The notes under the pieces were generated by a model. The model saw nothing but the letters and a program-made list of their open reading frames with translations, did not search any database and was not told the origin of the DNA. DNA of 35,049 nucleotides, taken from an uncultured Roseburia sp. GTDB lineage: Bacteria; Bacillota; Clostridia; Lachnospirales; Lachnospiraceae. A program made the position numbers and the translations under genes. The DNA lies in assembly GCA_947174805.1 (NCBI GenBank), contig CAMWKH010000030.1, positions 1 through 35,049 on the forward strand, given 5' to 3'. Below, piece by piece: positions 1 through 8,855 of this stretch (position 1 is the stretch's first letter; each line of letters starts with the position of its first letter).

Positions 1-1076
1 TATGGCAGCCCACCCCGGAGAGAAAGGCGATTATCAACCTGCCCTCCACGGTGCAGCACTCCATGCCCCATGTGTTTGCCAGCCAGATAGAATATTTCCA
101 CAAACATTTAAAATACAGGGAAAACGTAATCATTTCCCTCCATCCCCACAACGACAGGGGAAGCGGAATCTGCGATGCGGAGCTGGGTCTTTTGGCCGGG
201 GCAGACCGCATTGAGGGAACCTTGTTCGGCAACGGGGAGCGCACGGGAAATGTGGATATCGTCACCCTGGGCATGAACCTGTACTCCCACGGGGTAGACC
301 CCAAACTTAATTTCCACGATATGAAACATCTGCGGGAGACCTACGAGAGGCTTACTAATATGGAAGTTTCCATGCGCCAGCCCTATGCAGGGGACTTGGT
401 ATTTACCGCTTTTTCCGGCTCACACCAGGACGCAATCTCCAAGGGAATGGCATGCCACGATTCCGGGGAAGACCCGTACTGGACCGTGCCCTATCTTCCC
501 ATTGACCCGAAAGACGTAGGACGCACCTATGATTCCGACGTCATCCGCATCAACAGCCAGTCCGGAAAGGGCGGCGTAAGTTATGTGTTAAAACAGGCTT
601 ACGGCATCCATCTTCCTGACCGGATGAAAGAGGAATTCGGATATATTGTAAAAGATGTCTCCGACAAAGAGCACAGCGAACTGACCCCGGAGAGGATTTA
701 CGATATCTTTAAAGCAACCTACCGGGATGTGAATTTTGCCTTCCATATACCGGAATACCATTTTAAGCAGAACAACGGCATTGAGGCAGAAGTTACCATC
801 TCCTACAGAGACGACACTTCCACTGTAACCAGCAACGGAAACGGACGGTTAGACTCCATAAGCAAGGCCATCAAAAAATATTTTGGGTTCAGTTATGAGC
901 TCACGGAGTACACAGAGCACTCCCTGTCCAAAGGCTCATCCTCAAGGGCCCTGGCCTATGTGGGCATCACGGTCCATGAAAAGCTCCACTGGGGCATAGG
1001 CATGGACGAGGATATTATCAAAGCCTCTGTCAACGCCTTAATTGCAGCGATAAACAGAACAGATTTATTAGAATAA
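1..1076 (+). CDS. leuA: 2-isopropylmalate synthase, 3' part (5' end outside window)
   Basis: This is the C-terminal 357 codons of 2-isopropylmalate synthase, which condenses acetyl-CoA with 2-oxoisovalerate in the first committed step of leucine synthesis. The frame is open from base 3, so the start codon and about the first 200 residues lie upstream. The end of the catalytic barrel is visible: the metal-binding HPHNDRGSG motif (near base 140-170) and the GNGERTGNVD motif, both typical of the family. The last roughly 90 residues (NGNGRLDSISKAIKK, then SSSRALAYVGITV) match the regulatory dimerisation domain that binds leucine. The overall form resembles the longer yeast/actinobacterial-type enzyme of about 560 residues (family knowledge). 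The gene ends at a strong hairpin terminator shared with the convergent gene. The family call is firm; regulation cannot be judged because the leader is missing. Confidence 0.95.
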   Translation, partial: WQPTPERKAIINLPSTVQHSMPHVFASQIEYFHKHLKYRENVIISLHPHNDRGSGICDAELGLLAGADRIEGTLFGNGERTGNVDIVTLGMNLYSHGVDPKLNFHDMKHLRETYERLTNMEVSMRQPYAGDLVFTAFSGSHQDAISKGMACHDSGEDPYWTVPYLPIDPKDVGRTYDSDVIRINSQSGKGGVSYVLKQAYGIHLPDRMKEEFGYIVKDVSDKEHSELTPERIYDIFKATYRDVNFAFHIPEYHFKQNNGIEAEVTISYRDDTSTVTSNGNGRLDSISKAIKKYFGFSYELTEYTEHSLSKGSSSRALAYVGITVHEKLHWGIGMDEDIIKASVNALIAAINRTDLLE

Positions 1077-1106
1077 AAAATAAGGGGCACACAGCCCCTT
1101 ATTTTT
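1076..1106. terminator. Bidirectional intrinsic terminator between leuA and the SH3 protein gene
   Basis: A 13-bp perfect stem (arms 1076-1088 and 1094-1106) with GGGGC/GCCCC at its tip, a 5-base loop, and A-rich/T-rich flanks serves as a terminator in both directions. The stop codon of leuA and that of the convergent minus-strand gene both fall in or beside the stem. Confidence 0.9.
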
Positions 1107-1725
1107 ATCTCACCAAATCGCTTCTCACATAACCTTTGTAACTTTTTTTGTTAAGGCTTACTTTCACACGATACCACTTTGCCCCCGTTTTGTCTTTAGA
1201 AGTACAAAGCACTGTCATTTTTGTGCCTTTGGGCACCGTAATCAATCTGTCATAACTGGTTCCCGCATATTTCCGGACATTTACGTTAAACTTTGCCCTC
1301 ACTTTCATGCTGCGTGTCTGAAGGGAATTGACTCTTAAAATCTTAGAGTACTTCCCGTAAACCCTTCCCTTGGAAGTCTTTTTAAAAGCCCTCACTTTAT
1401 AAAAATATTCCGTTCCCATGGCAACATTTTTGTTGTTCAAAAAAGCATAGCCCCCAGGCCCTATTTCCCTGAGCCTTACATACTTTCCGTTCCGGGCTTC
1501 ACACCGGTAAACCTGATACCCTGATGCCCCGGAAACCTGATGCCAGCGGATATTAATACTGTTCGCCTTGCATATGCCTGCCTTTAACCCCTGCACCTGG
1601 CCTACTCCTGTCTGTCCCTGAATCACATTGGCCGAAGCCGGTACGGGCACAATCAGAGTACATACCATAAGGCACAAAGCAATTACCTGGCATATCATTT
1701 TCCTGCTGCGTTTCTCTCTTCTCAT
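1105..1725 (-). CDS. Secreted protein with fibronectin type III-like and SH3 domains
   Basis: A 206-residue exported protein of unknown role. Residues 1-32 form a classic signal peptide: a basic start (MRREKRSRK), a hydrophobic core, and the cleavage site PASA before Asn33. Residues about 43-134 look like a fibronectin type III fold (the IRWHQVSGASGYQVYRCE segment is typical of such repeats in clostridial surface proteins). Residues about 141-206 look like a bacterial SH3 domain (NVNVRKYAGTSYDRLITVPKG, then WYRVKV and GYVRSDLV), which usually binds cell-wall peptide. No catalytic domain is present, so it may be a wall-binding or adaptor protein. The start is supported by a GGAGAG site and by a good promoter upstream. 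It is a single-gene unit. Domain calls are by eye. Confidence 0.8.
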   Translation of the reverse strand: MRREKRSRKMICQVIALCLMVCTLIVPVPASANVIQGQTGVGQVQGLKAGICKANSINIRWHQVSGASGYQVYRCEARNGKYVRLREIGPGGYAFLNNKNVAMGTEYFYKVRAFKKTSKGRVYGKYSKILRVNSLQTRSMKVRAKFNVNVRKYAGTSYDRLITVPKGTKMTVLCTSKDKTGAKWYRVKVSLNKKSYKGYVRSDLVR

Positions 1726-1774
1726 GTTTTCACTCTCCTGCCTTTCTGTTCTACTGGTAATTTCTTACAGAACA

Positions 1775-1803
1775 AGTGTACGCCTCTTTCCACATGTTGT
1801 CAA
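1775..1803 (-). promoter_or_regulatory. Sigma-A-type promoter of the secreted SH3 protein
   Basis: On the minus strand, TTGACA (1798-1803), a 17-bp spacer and TACACT (1775-1780) form a near-consensus housekeeping promoter about 50 bp upstream of the start codon. It shows that this gene is transcribed separately from the ABC permease upstream. Confidence 0.75.
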
Positions 1804-1863
1804 TATACCGGGGAAGATATTAAGGAATCCTTCATAATTTCTTTCTGAAATATTCTGTTTTTC

Positions 1864-3969
1864 CTATTTCTCCTCTGGATTCTTTACAATATTGTAGTAC
1901 ACCCGGGAGGTGATTCCATAGACCAGGGTATACACCGCTCCAAAAATAAAATAACAAATCCACATAACTTTTATCACAAGCCCCCTGTCGTCAATCACGG
2001 CCATTCTAAGCATCCGGTAGGGAATATTATACGTGAAAACCATATGAACCCCTGCCGCCAAAAGAGGAAGGGCAAATACGGTAAGCATCTGGGAACGGAC
2101 ACTGTTTTTCATCTCTCCCGCCGTCATACCGATTTTTCCCATAATCTCAAACCTTCTCACGTCCTCATACCCCTCCGAAATCTGTTTATAATACATAATA
2201 AGCGCCACCACAAAGACAAAGAGAATATTCATAATAACCGCAAGAAACAAAAGTCCTCCTGCCAGGGCATAAAACCGCTCTCCCTTCGCCACCTTCCAGT
2301 AACAGATATCCTCCCCGTCATATTGGCTGTCCAATGCTTTACACACCCGGTCCATACTCTGTGATACTGCCTCATAGACTGCCTGCTGTGCGGCCTCATT
2401 TTTCTCCATGGAAATCCCGCATTCCCACTGGTAATTCAGGTAATTTTCCCTGGTAAAACGCTCAATACTCTCACCGTTTTCTATAAAACCATTTAAATCA
2501 GGCACCACAAGAAACATCTCCTCACATCCATGGGCATCCATAGAATCCCCCAAAATCCTTGCCTCCGCCAAACCCGGCGTCTTTCTCTCCACACTTTTTA
2601 CCTTGGCTTCCTTCCCGTTTTTTAACCGCACCGAATCGGAAGAATAGGCTATTTCCCGGGACGCCGTAAAAACCTCGCCCTCCTGTAAGGTAAAAGAAGT
2701 ATTGCAGATTTTATTGTAGGTGTCTAAAAAAATCACCCGGACATTTACAATTTTATCCTCCCCTCTCTCCCACTCGCCGTAACCTCCCGGCGTAAACCAT
2801 GTATCCCGCATATCTATGCCGAAATCCAGACATCCTTTTCGGATAACAGCCAGCATATTGGCGGAATAAAACTGCATCGACTCCAAACCGGAAACCTTCT
2901 TTTCTGCCAGGGCTTTTTCTATTCCCAGCCGGTATTCTTTTGTATAGGAGCCGTTTATAATTTCCTCTTTTACCCTCTCCCCGGGAATTTCCAGCCTGAC
3001 TCCCATATCATTGGGATAATGGCTGTCTACCACATCCACAGAACCTTTATAAAAAGACATGGAAAACGTCAGGGACACAAGGATAAACGTCACCAAAACG
3101 CAGATTGCCGCCAGGCTTGCCCCGTTTCGTTTCATGCGGAAAGACATGGTGGATACTGTGACAAAATGTGAAGTCTTATAGTAATACCCCTTGTTGTTCT
3201 GCAGTATCTTGCAGAGATATACAGAAGCACAGATAAACAGTAAAAATGAACCCAGGGTAATGCTTCCTGCCGCCAATAGCAGTTTGAAAAAAGATATGGG
3301 CATTTTTATCCCTGCTGCAATGACATAGCCAATGACAAGGAACACAAAGCTTAAAACCGTGGGAAGAAAACGTCTCTTTGGCGGACGCTCCCCGGAGGAT
3401 TCACTGTGCAAAAGCTCTATGGGATTATTTTTCCCTACCTGGTACATCATGGAAATCAGAATCAAAATAAACACCACTGCAAACATACCCAAAGAGTAAA
3501 TTACGGATTTCCACTCCACGTAAATACGGTAATTCACCTCCTTATCCATAATATTCACAAGGCCAAGTTCCGCAATTTTAGAAAAAACAATCCCTGCAAA
3601 AACTCCCCCAAATACTGCAATGCAGTAGGTAAGGAATGCTTCCTGAAACAGAATCTGAAATATATTTTTCTTATTCATCCCCAGAATATTATAAAGCCCC
3701 AGCTCCCTTTTTCTCTTTTTAATCAGAGAAGCGTTTGCATAAAAGAGAAAGGGGACGGAAAACAGGCCCACCGCCCATGCACCGTAGTGAAACAAGAAGG
3801 GCAGAACTTCTTTTCCCGGCAGGCTTTTCACCACCTGAGATTCTCCCAGAAAACTAAAAATATAAAACACCATTACCATAGCGGCCCCTGCCAGTAAATA
3901 GGGATAGTAAAGCTGCTTATTCTTTTTTATCCCCGTCCATGCAAGCTTTGTGTAAAAACCTTTGTTCAT
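1864..3969 (-). CDS. BceB-type ABC transporter permease (FtsX-like)
   Basis: A 701-residue membrane protein of the BceB/VraG kind, which works with a BceA-type ATPase to free cell-wall targets from peptide antibiotics such as bacitracin and to signal drug flux to the partner kinase (family knowledge). About ten membrane segments are visible: seven before residue 310, then three near 570-595, 628-650 and 665-690. Between segments 7 and 8 lies a large extracellular domain of about 250 residues, the family hallmark. The FtsX-like stretch includes KRKRELGLYNILGMNKKNI near residues 84-102. The start codon overlaps the ATPase stop by four bases (ATGA), showing translational coupling. The actual drug substrate cannot be predicted. 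No clear terminator follows. Confidence 0.9.
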   Translation of the reverse strand: MNKGFYTKLAWTGIKKNKQLYYPYLLAGAAMVMVFYIFSFLGESQVVKSLPGKEVLPFLFHYGAWAVGLFSVPFLFYANASLIKKRKRELGLYNILGMNKKNIFQILFQEAFLTYCIAVFGGVFAGIVFSKIAELGLVNIMDKEVNYRIYVEWKSVIYSLGMFAVVFILILISMMYQVGKNNPIELLHSESSGERPPKRRFLPTVLSFVFLVIGYVIAAGIKMPISFFKLLLAAGSITLGSFLLFICASVYLCKILQNNKGYYYKTSHFVTVSTMSFRMKRNGASLAAICVLVTFILVSLTFSMSFYKGSVDVVDSHYPNDMGVRLEIPGERVKEEIINGSYTKEYRLGIEKALAEKKVSGLESMQFYSANMLAVIRKGCLDFGIDMRDTWFTPGGYGEWERGEDKIVNVRVIFLDTYNKICNTSFTLQEGEVFTASREIAYSSDSVRLKNGKEAKVKSVERKTPGLAEARILGDSMDAHGCEEMFLVVPDLNGFIENGESIERFTRENYLNYQWECGISMEKNEAAQQAVYEAVSQSMDRVCKALDSQYDGEDICYWKVAKGERFYALAGGLLFLAVIMNILFVFVVALIMYYKQISEGYEDVRRFEIMGKIGMTAGEMKNSVRSQMLTVFALPLLAAGVHMVFTYNIPYRMLRMAVIDDRGLVIKVMWICYFIFGAVYTLVYGITSRVYYNIVKNPEEK

Positions 3970-4730
3970 CTTTTCTCACCTCCCGTCATAAGCACGGTAA
4001 GTGTGTTTGATATTTTCTCGTACAGCTTCTCATCGCTGTCCTCCCCACGGTAAATCTGATGGAATACTTCCCCGTCTTTAATAAACAGCACCCGGTTTGC
4101 CCTGCTTGCCGCCGCTGTGGAATGCGTCACCATAAGTATGGTCTGCCCTGACTTATTCACGGCGGCAAAAAGCCTCAGAAGTTCATCGGAGGACCGGGAA
4201 TCTAAGGCCCCGGTGGGTTCGTCCGCTAAAATCAGATGGGGTTTTGTAATCAGCGCCCTGGCCACGGCGGCCCTCTGTTTTTGTCCCCCGGAAACCTCAT
4301 AGGGATATTTGTGCAGCAGCTCCTTTATCCCAAGCATGGCTGCAATGGGCAGTATCCTTCTGTACATTTCTCTGTGGGGCAATCCCGCTAACACCAGGGG
4401 AAGATAAATATTATCCTCCAAAGTAAAATTGTCCAACAGGTTAAAATCCTGGAATACAAACCCCAGATTCTCCCGGCGGAATCCTGCGATCTCATTTTCG
4501 GAAATCGTGGTAAGATTTTTCCCATTTAACATTACCGCACCCCCTGTGGGCTTATCTAACGCCGCAAGAATATTTAACAGAGTGGTTTTCCCTGAGCCGG
4601 ACTCTCCCATAATGGCCACATATTCCCCCTTCTCCACAGAAAAATTTACATTACGAAGGGCTGTTACCTGATTTGCCCCAAACCGTGTGGTATATACTTT
4701 TTTTAAAGTTTTCACTTCTAAAATACTCAT
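3966..4730 (-). CDS. BceA-type ABC transporter ATP-binding protein
   Basis: A 254-residue ATPase that powers the adjacent permease. Walker A is GESGSGKT (residues 42-49), the signature is VSGGQ (146-150), Walker B is LILADEP (166-172) and the switch histidine is H203 in MVTH. Length and sequence match the peptide-antibiotic exporter class (BceA, with MacB/LolD as relatives). The frame is open further upstream, but the ATG at 4730 is chosen because an AAGGAGG site sits eight bases before it and the protein starts with the family-typical MSILEVK. It is separated from the kinase gene by 94 bp holding a palindrome and a possible internal promoter, so the transporter pair may be induced independently of the regulators. 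Confidence 0.93.
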   Translation of the reverse strand: MSILEVKTLKKVYTTRFGANQVTALRNVNFSVEKGEYVAIMGESGSGKTTLLNILAALDKPTGGAVMLNGKNLTTISENEIAGFRRENLGFVFQDFNLLDNFTLEDNIYLPLVLAGLPHREMYRRILPIAAMLGIKELLHKYPYEVSGGQKQRAAVARALITKPHLILADEPTGALDSRSSDELLRLFAAVNKSGQTILMVTHSTAAASRANRVLFIKDGEVFHQIYRGEDSDEKLYEKISNTLTVLMTGGEKR

Positions 4731-4764
4731 AATCGATGCCTCCTTATTTCTTTTTTGTGACATC

Positions 4765-4800
4765 ATTATAATAAAAAGAGAGAAATGCATTCCATGGAAT
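4765..4800 (-). promoter_or_regulatory. Possible internal promoter and operator of the Bce-type transporter
   Basis: On the minus strand, TATAAT (4765-4770) lies about 35 bp upstream of the ATPase start codon. There is no good -35 box. Instead a 12-bp perfect palindrome, ATTCCATGGAAT (4789-4800), covers that position. Bce-type regulators are known to activate the transporter promoter from an inverted repeat upstream. This palindrome is a candidate site for the regulator encoded at 5832-6515, by inference only. Confidence 0.45.
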
Positions 4801-4824
4801 CTCCTTACATTTCTCCCTTACTTC

Positions 4825-5835
4825 TTACAGTTTTGTAACAATTTCTTTTCCGCCCCTTAAGTCAATTTTAACGGTAGTTCCACTTTCCTCCCTGGATTCC
4901 GCCCATATCTTCGCCCCGATTTTGTCACAAATCTGTCTGCAGAGATAAAGCCCAATCCCTGTGGCCCGCTTATCCTCCCTGCCCTTTTCCCCGGTAAATC
5001 CTTTTTCAAAAATTCTCGGGAGCTCCTGTGGGGCAATGCCAATGCCCGTGTCACGGATACAAAGTATCCCCGGCTTTTCCAAAAATATAGTCACAGAGCC
5101 TTCCTGGGTATATTTTAAGGCATTGGATAAAACCTGCTCAATTACAAAAGAAAGCCACTTTTCATCGGAAACCACGGTCTCTTTTATGGGTTCGTAGATA
5201 AGGGCAAGCTTTTTCATAATAAAGTCCCCCCGGAGCTTTCTTATATTTTCCCGGATAACTTCATCCAGATTCACATCGGAAAACACATAATCGGAAGAAT
5301 GGCCCCCCATTTTAAAATAGGTTAAAACCATGTCCACATACTGTTCCATGTGCAGAATATCCGACGCCATTTTCCTGGACAGCAAGGTATCCTCCCCGCT
5401 TAAAGAAAGGCGTATAGAGGCGATTGGCGTTTTTATCTGATGCACCCACACGGTAAAATAGTCTTTCATCTCCCGGTAAGCTGCAGCAGTTTCCTCCTCC
5501 CTCCCCCGCAGTTCCCCGCACAGATTTTCGATAATCCGCCGGTAGTCCTTCTCCTGAATATTTCCTTTCCCCGGAAAATCTTTTTCCAAAACCTCCCACA
5601 CTTTTGTGCCCTTTAGGGACTGCAGCAAAACCAGTCTTTTATGTCCCACATATGCCCGATGCATCCTGAAACAAAAAAAGACAGCCCCTGCCAGAAAACA
5701 AAGAAAGGCCGGGTACAAAACAGCCGCCAGGGGAAGGTGGTACAAAGAAAACACCACGGCAAAAATACACACAAACAAAATCTCTATGCAAATAACTGAC
5801 AGATGCTCCCTTAGATAACGCCCTGCAAAGGTCAT
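4825..5835 (-). CDS. BceS-type sensor histidine kinase
   Basis: A 336-residue intramembrane-sensing kinase. Two closely spaced membrane segments (about residues 13-32 and 35-55) have almost no extracellular loop, as in BceS, whose sensing depends on the partner permease (family knowledge). The phospho-acceptor is H132 in VHQIKTPIAS. The ATP-binding domain shows the N box near SNALKYT (238-243), DTGIGI (262-267) and GIGLYL (293-298). The start codon overlaps the regulator's stop by four bases and is preceded by a strong GGAGGAGGAGAG site. It lies between its regulator and the transporter genes, the usual Bce order. Confidence 0.93.
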   Translation of the reverse strand: MTFAGRYLREHLSVICIEILFVCIFAVVFSLYHLPLAAVLYPAFLCFLAGAVFFCFRMHRAYVGHKRLVLLQSLKGTKVWEVLEKDFPGKGNIQEKDYRRIIENLCGELRGREEETAAAYREMKDYFTVWVHQIKTPIASIRLSLSGEDTLLSRKMASDILHMEQYVDMVLTYFKMGGHSSDYVFSDVNLDEVIRENIRKLRGDFIMKKLALIYEPIKETVVSDEKWLSFVIEQVLSNALKYTQEGSVTIFLEKPGILCIRDTGIGIAPQELPRIFEKGFTGEKGREDKRATGIGLYLCRQICDKIGAKIWAESREESGTTVKIDLRGGKEIVTKL

Positions 5836-6515
5836 TTTCTCTCCTCCTCCATGTAATACCCTGCGCCAAACTTTGTGAGAATAAAATCTTTCAAACCATG
5901 TTCTTCCAGCTTTTTACGGAGACGGCCAATGTTCACCGTCAGGGTGTTGTCGTCTATGTAGCAGTCTGACTCCCACAAAGCGTCCATGAGACGTTCCCTG
6001 CTCACAATCGTCCCTTTGTTTTCCATCAAAAGAGATAAAATTCTGTTTTCGTTTTTGGTGAGTTCAATGACGGTGTCCTGATAATTCAGCGTACTGTTTT
6101 CTGATTTAAGAAATGCACCTTTATGTTCTAAAACAGGCATAGTCTGGGCAAAATCATAACTCCGGCGCAAGAGGGCCTGTATCTTCGCGATCAATACGTC
6201 CATGTCAAAGGGCTTTGCCACAAAGTCATCCCCTCCCATATTCATGGCCATAATCATATTCATATTGTCAGAGGCAGAGGAGAGGAAAATAATAGGGACA
6301 TTAGAAAGCTTTCGGATTTCCCTGCACCAGTGATATCCGTCAAAAACAGGAAGGCCGATATCCATCAGCACTAAATGCGGCTCTGTCTCGGCAAACTCCT
6401 CCGGTATTTTCCGAAAGTTTTTTACGCCGTAAATTTTAAATTCCCATTTCGCTCCCTTTGCCTTTACTTCGTCTAGGATTCCCTTATCGTCCTCCACCAT
6501 AAAAATGCGGTACAT
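5832..6515 (-). CDS. BceR-type response regulator (OmpR family)
   Basis: A 227-residue DNA-binding response regulator. The receiver domain has the acidic pocket EDD (8-10), phospho-acceptor D52 in LVLMDIGLP, a serine switch residue at about 79-80, and K101 in VAKPF. The C-terminal half is a winged helix ending in LTKFGAGYYME. It should activate the downstream transporter genes when phosphorylated by the adjacent kinase. It begins 21 bp after the hflX stop, with an AGGAGG-like site about 11 bases upstream, so it could be read through from the hflX operon. No separate promoter is obvious in that short gap. Confidence 0.93.
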   Translation of the reverse strand: MYRIFMVEDDKGILDEVKAKGAKWEFKIYGVKNFRKIPEEFAETEPHLVLMDIGLPVFDGYHWCREIRKLSNVPIIFLSSASDNMNMIMAMNMGGDDFVAKPFDMDVLIAKIQALLRRSYDFAQTMPVLEHKGAFLKSENSTLNYQDTVIELTKNENRILSLLMENKGTIVSRERLMDALWESDCYIDDNTLTVNIGRLRKKLEEHGLKDFILTKFGAGYYMEEERK

Positions 6516-6536
6516 CTTATGCTCTGCCCTCCAGAA

Positions 6537-7784
6537 TCAATCCAACTTTCCATACACGTCCCCGGGCACATATGCCTTTACATAAATCCCCTCCGGCCGG
6601 TATTCCTCCTCTAAAAGCTCCCCTTTGCTGCGGATAAACTGTAGGATACCTGCCTTGTCATAGGGAAATACCCGCTCCACAAGAATCTTATCCTCCCGGA
6701 GAAATTCTTCCAAAACCTCTTTGACTTCCTCTAAGCCCTGTCCCAATTTGGCAGAAATATTTATGGACTTATCCGCAGAAAAATCATGGAGCGGCTCTAA
6801 GCCCTGCCGCAGATCCTGTTTGTTAAAAAGGGTGAGTACTTTTTTGTTTTCGATTCCCAGGCTCCGCAAAGTCTCATATACAATATGCATCTGCTTCTCC
6901 GCCTGGGGATTTGAGGCATCCACCACATGGATAATATAGTCTGCGTATTTTGCCTCCTCTAAAGTACTTTGAAACGCCTCGATTAAGTGATGGGGAAGTT
7001 TCCGGATAAATCCCACTGTATCCGTGAGAAGTATCTGCTGTTTGCCGGAAAGTTCCAAAAGCCTGGTGGTGGGGTCTAATGTGGCAAAAAGCATATCCGC
7101 CTCCAACACATCCCCATTTGTCATAGCGTTTAAAAGGGTGGATTTCCCTGCATTGGTGTATCCCACAATGGCGGCTACCGGAAATCCCTTTTTCACCCTG
7201 CTGCCCCTTGTAATCTCCCGATGCCTTGTCACCTCTTCTAACTCCCGCTTTAGCTGGGAAATACGCTTGCCGATCAGCCGTCTGTCCACCTCCAGTTTCT
7301 TCTCACCCGGCCCTCTGGTTCCAATCCCTCCGCCTAAGCGGGACATGGACCTTCCCAGACCCGTAAGACGGCTTAGGCGGTATTTTAACTGGGCAAGCTC
7401 CACCTGGATTTTTCCCTCCCTGGTAAAGGAGTGCAGGGCAAAAATATCCAGAATTAATAGTGTCCTGTCCATAATTTTAACATCCAATAATCCCGATAGA
7501 TTTTTTATCTGGGCTGGGGATAACTCATCATCACACACAATCCCTGTAGCCCCCGTCTCAAAAATAAGCTCCTTTACTTCCTCCACTTTCCCTTTTCCCA
7601 CGTAAGTGCCGGGATGGACGCCCTCCCTGTTTTGAATCAGCATACCTACGGTCTCGGCTCCCGCCGTCTCCGCAAGTTCAGAGAGTTCCTCCAGGGAATC
7701 CTTAGCGTCATCCCCCTCCTGTTCACTGACTCCCACTAAAATTACTTTTTCCTGCTGCTTTTCTATCCTGGTAAAATCTTTCAT
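6537..7784 (-). CDS. hflX: GTPase HflX
   Basis: A 415-residue ribosome-associated GTPase that splits stalled or stress-inactivated ribosomes (family knowledge). Visible elements in order: the N-terminal HflX domain (YVGKGKVEEVKEL near 61-73), the glycine-rich GGGIGTRGPGE loop (151-161) followed by a helical coiled region, G1 GYTNAGKS (208-215), G3 DTVG (255-258) and G4 NKQD (321-324). The length is normal. The start codon overlaps the stop of the TPR gene by four bases (ATGA), so the two are translationally coupled. Assignment is firm. Confidence 0.96.
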   Translation of the reverse strand: MKDFTRIEKQQEKVILVGVSEQEGDDAKDSLEELSELAETAGAETVGMLIQNREGVHPGTYVGKGKVEEVKELIFETGATGIVCDDELSPAQIKNLSGLLDVKIMDRTLLILDIFALHSFTREGKIQVELAQLKYRLSRLTGLGRSMSRLGGGIGTRGPGEKKLEVDRRLIGKRISQLKRELEEVTRHREITRGSRVKKGFPVAAIVGYTNAGKSTLLNAMTNGDVLEADMLFATLDPTTRLLELSGKQQILLTDTVGFIRKLPHHLIEAFQSTLEEAKYADYIIHVVDASNPQAEKQMHIVYETLRSLGIENKKVLTLFNKQDLRQGLEPLHDFSADKSINISAKLGQGLEEVKEVLEEFLREDKILVERVFPYDKAGILQFIRSKGELLEEEYRPEGIYVKAYVPGDVYGKLD

Positions 7785-8848
7785 CTTTCCTCCGTATCCG
7801 TCATAGCCTCCGTGCCGCTCTCCGTCTCCGTCTCTGCCTCAGATTCCGAATCCAATTCACTTTCCGTCTCTGTCTCCTGCCGGTTTTTTCCCAGGAACAG
7901 GTATTCCCGCTTTGCCGCCTCATCCTCAGGGTAATCCTTTAGGTAGCTTTCCATAGCCTCCTTTGCGCTCTCATAATCACCGCTGTACTCGTAAGCCGCT
8001 ATCTGATTACTGCGCAGTTCCTGGACATTTGTCACCTTCTGGAGATTTAACCCCTGGTTAAAAAGTTCCAAAGCCTTGTCATAATTCCCCTGCTCCATCT
8101 CCTTTAACCCTTTTTCATTATAGGCCACACTGCTCTCGGGGTACTCTTTAATATAAGCCCCTATGCACGCCTCGGCTTCCTCTGTTTTTCCCTGTCTCTG
8201 GTACACCTGGGCAAGATAGAGGTTCCCCTCCACGTCCCCTTTGTCCACAGCTTTTAAAAGCTGCTCTTCGGCTGAAGGCAGATCCTCCTTTAAAAGATAA
8301 ATCTGCCCCTTTACCGTATAATTTCTGGCAGTTCTCCCAGCCCTTTTCTCAAGGGCCTGGGCAAGATATTTTTCCGCCTCATCTGTATAACCGGCTCCCT
8401 CCAGACTGTTATAAATATGGAGATACATCTCGTCGTCGGAGGCATATTGAATCGCTTTGTCAAAATCTTCTTTTGCCTTATCGCTCTCGTTATTCTTTAA
8501 GTATACGCATCCACGTAAAAACCATGCATCTGCATTTTTTTTATCGTACTCAAGAAGTGCATCATAAGTCTCAATGGCCCCGTCAAGGCTTCCCGCTGCA
8601 AATTGGGCTGCCGCTTTATAATAGCAGATATCCACCTCATTTGCCCCCAAGCCCCTTGCCTCATCCAATGCATTGTTAAAGGCTTCTACAGCCGCCCCAT
8701 AATCTCCTTCCTCCATGGCATTTAACCCGATTTGCCGGTACGCCTCCTCTTTTTCTAACCGCTCCTCACTTGTACTGCAGCCATTTGCCAGGGCAAGTCC
8801 CATGCAAAATAAAGCCCCTGCCAGTACATATCTTTTTTTCCCTCTCAT
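7781..8848 (-). CDS. TPR-repeat lipoprotein
   Basis: A 355-residue exported protein. It has a basic start (MRGKKR), a hydrophobic stretch and a lipobox-like ALANGC, so it is probably anchored to the outer face of the membrane through the cysteine. Most of the chain is tandem tetratricopeptide repeats (for example ADAWFLRGCVYLKNNE, then SVAYNEKGLKEMEQGNYDKA), a scaffold for protein contacts. The last 30 residues are an acidic Glu/Ser/Thr repeat tail. An upstream in-frame start exists, but the ATG at 8848 is preferred because the AAGGAG site lies ten bases before it and the signal sequence begins there. It follows the MATE gene by only 7 bp and overlaps hflX. The binding partner is unknown. Confidence 0.85.
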   Translation of the reverse strand: MRGKKRYVLAGALFCMGLALANGCSTSEERLEKEEAYRQIGLNAMEEGDYGAAVEAFNNALDEARGLGANEVDICYYKAAAQFAAGSLDGAIETYDALLEYDKKNADAWFLRGCVYLKNNESDKAKEDFDKAIQYASDDEMYLHIYNSLEGAGYTDEAEKYLAQALEKRAGRTARNYTVKGQIYLLKEDLPSAEEQLLKAVDKGDVEGNLYLAQVYQRQGKTEEAEACIGAYIKEYPESSVAYNEKGLKEMEQGNYDKALELFNQGLNLQKVTNVQELRSNQIAAYEYSGDYESAKEAMESYLKDYPEDEAAKREYLFLGKNRQETETESELDSESEAETETESGTEAMTDTEER

Positions 8849-8855
8849 TTTTCCA

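Noticed and set aside
2..214. Open frame on the plus strand at the window edge
   Set aside because: It overlaps leuA in another frame. The leuA frame is open from base 3 and carries clear family motifs.
1744..1774. Short inverted repeat TGTTCT/AGAACA in the leader of the SH3 protein gene
   Set aside because: Six-base arms with a 16-base loop are weak and expected by chance; not called as a regulatory structure.
3406..3897. 163-codon open frame antisense to the Bce-type permease
   Set aside because: Composition is that of a reverse complement of a hydrophobic protein (rich in His, Asn, Lys), with no motif and no good ribosome binding site.
7024..7605. 193-codon open frame antisense to hflX
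   Set aside because: It lies fully within hflX, whose GTPase motifs are intact, and has no recognisable domain.
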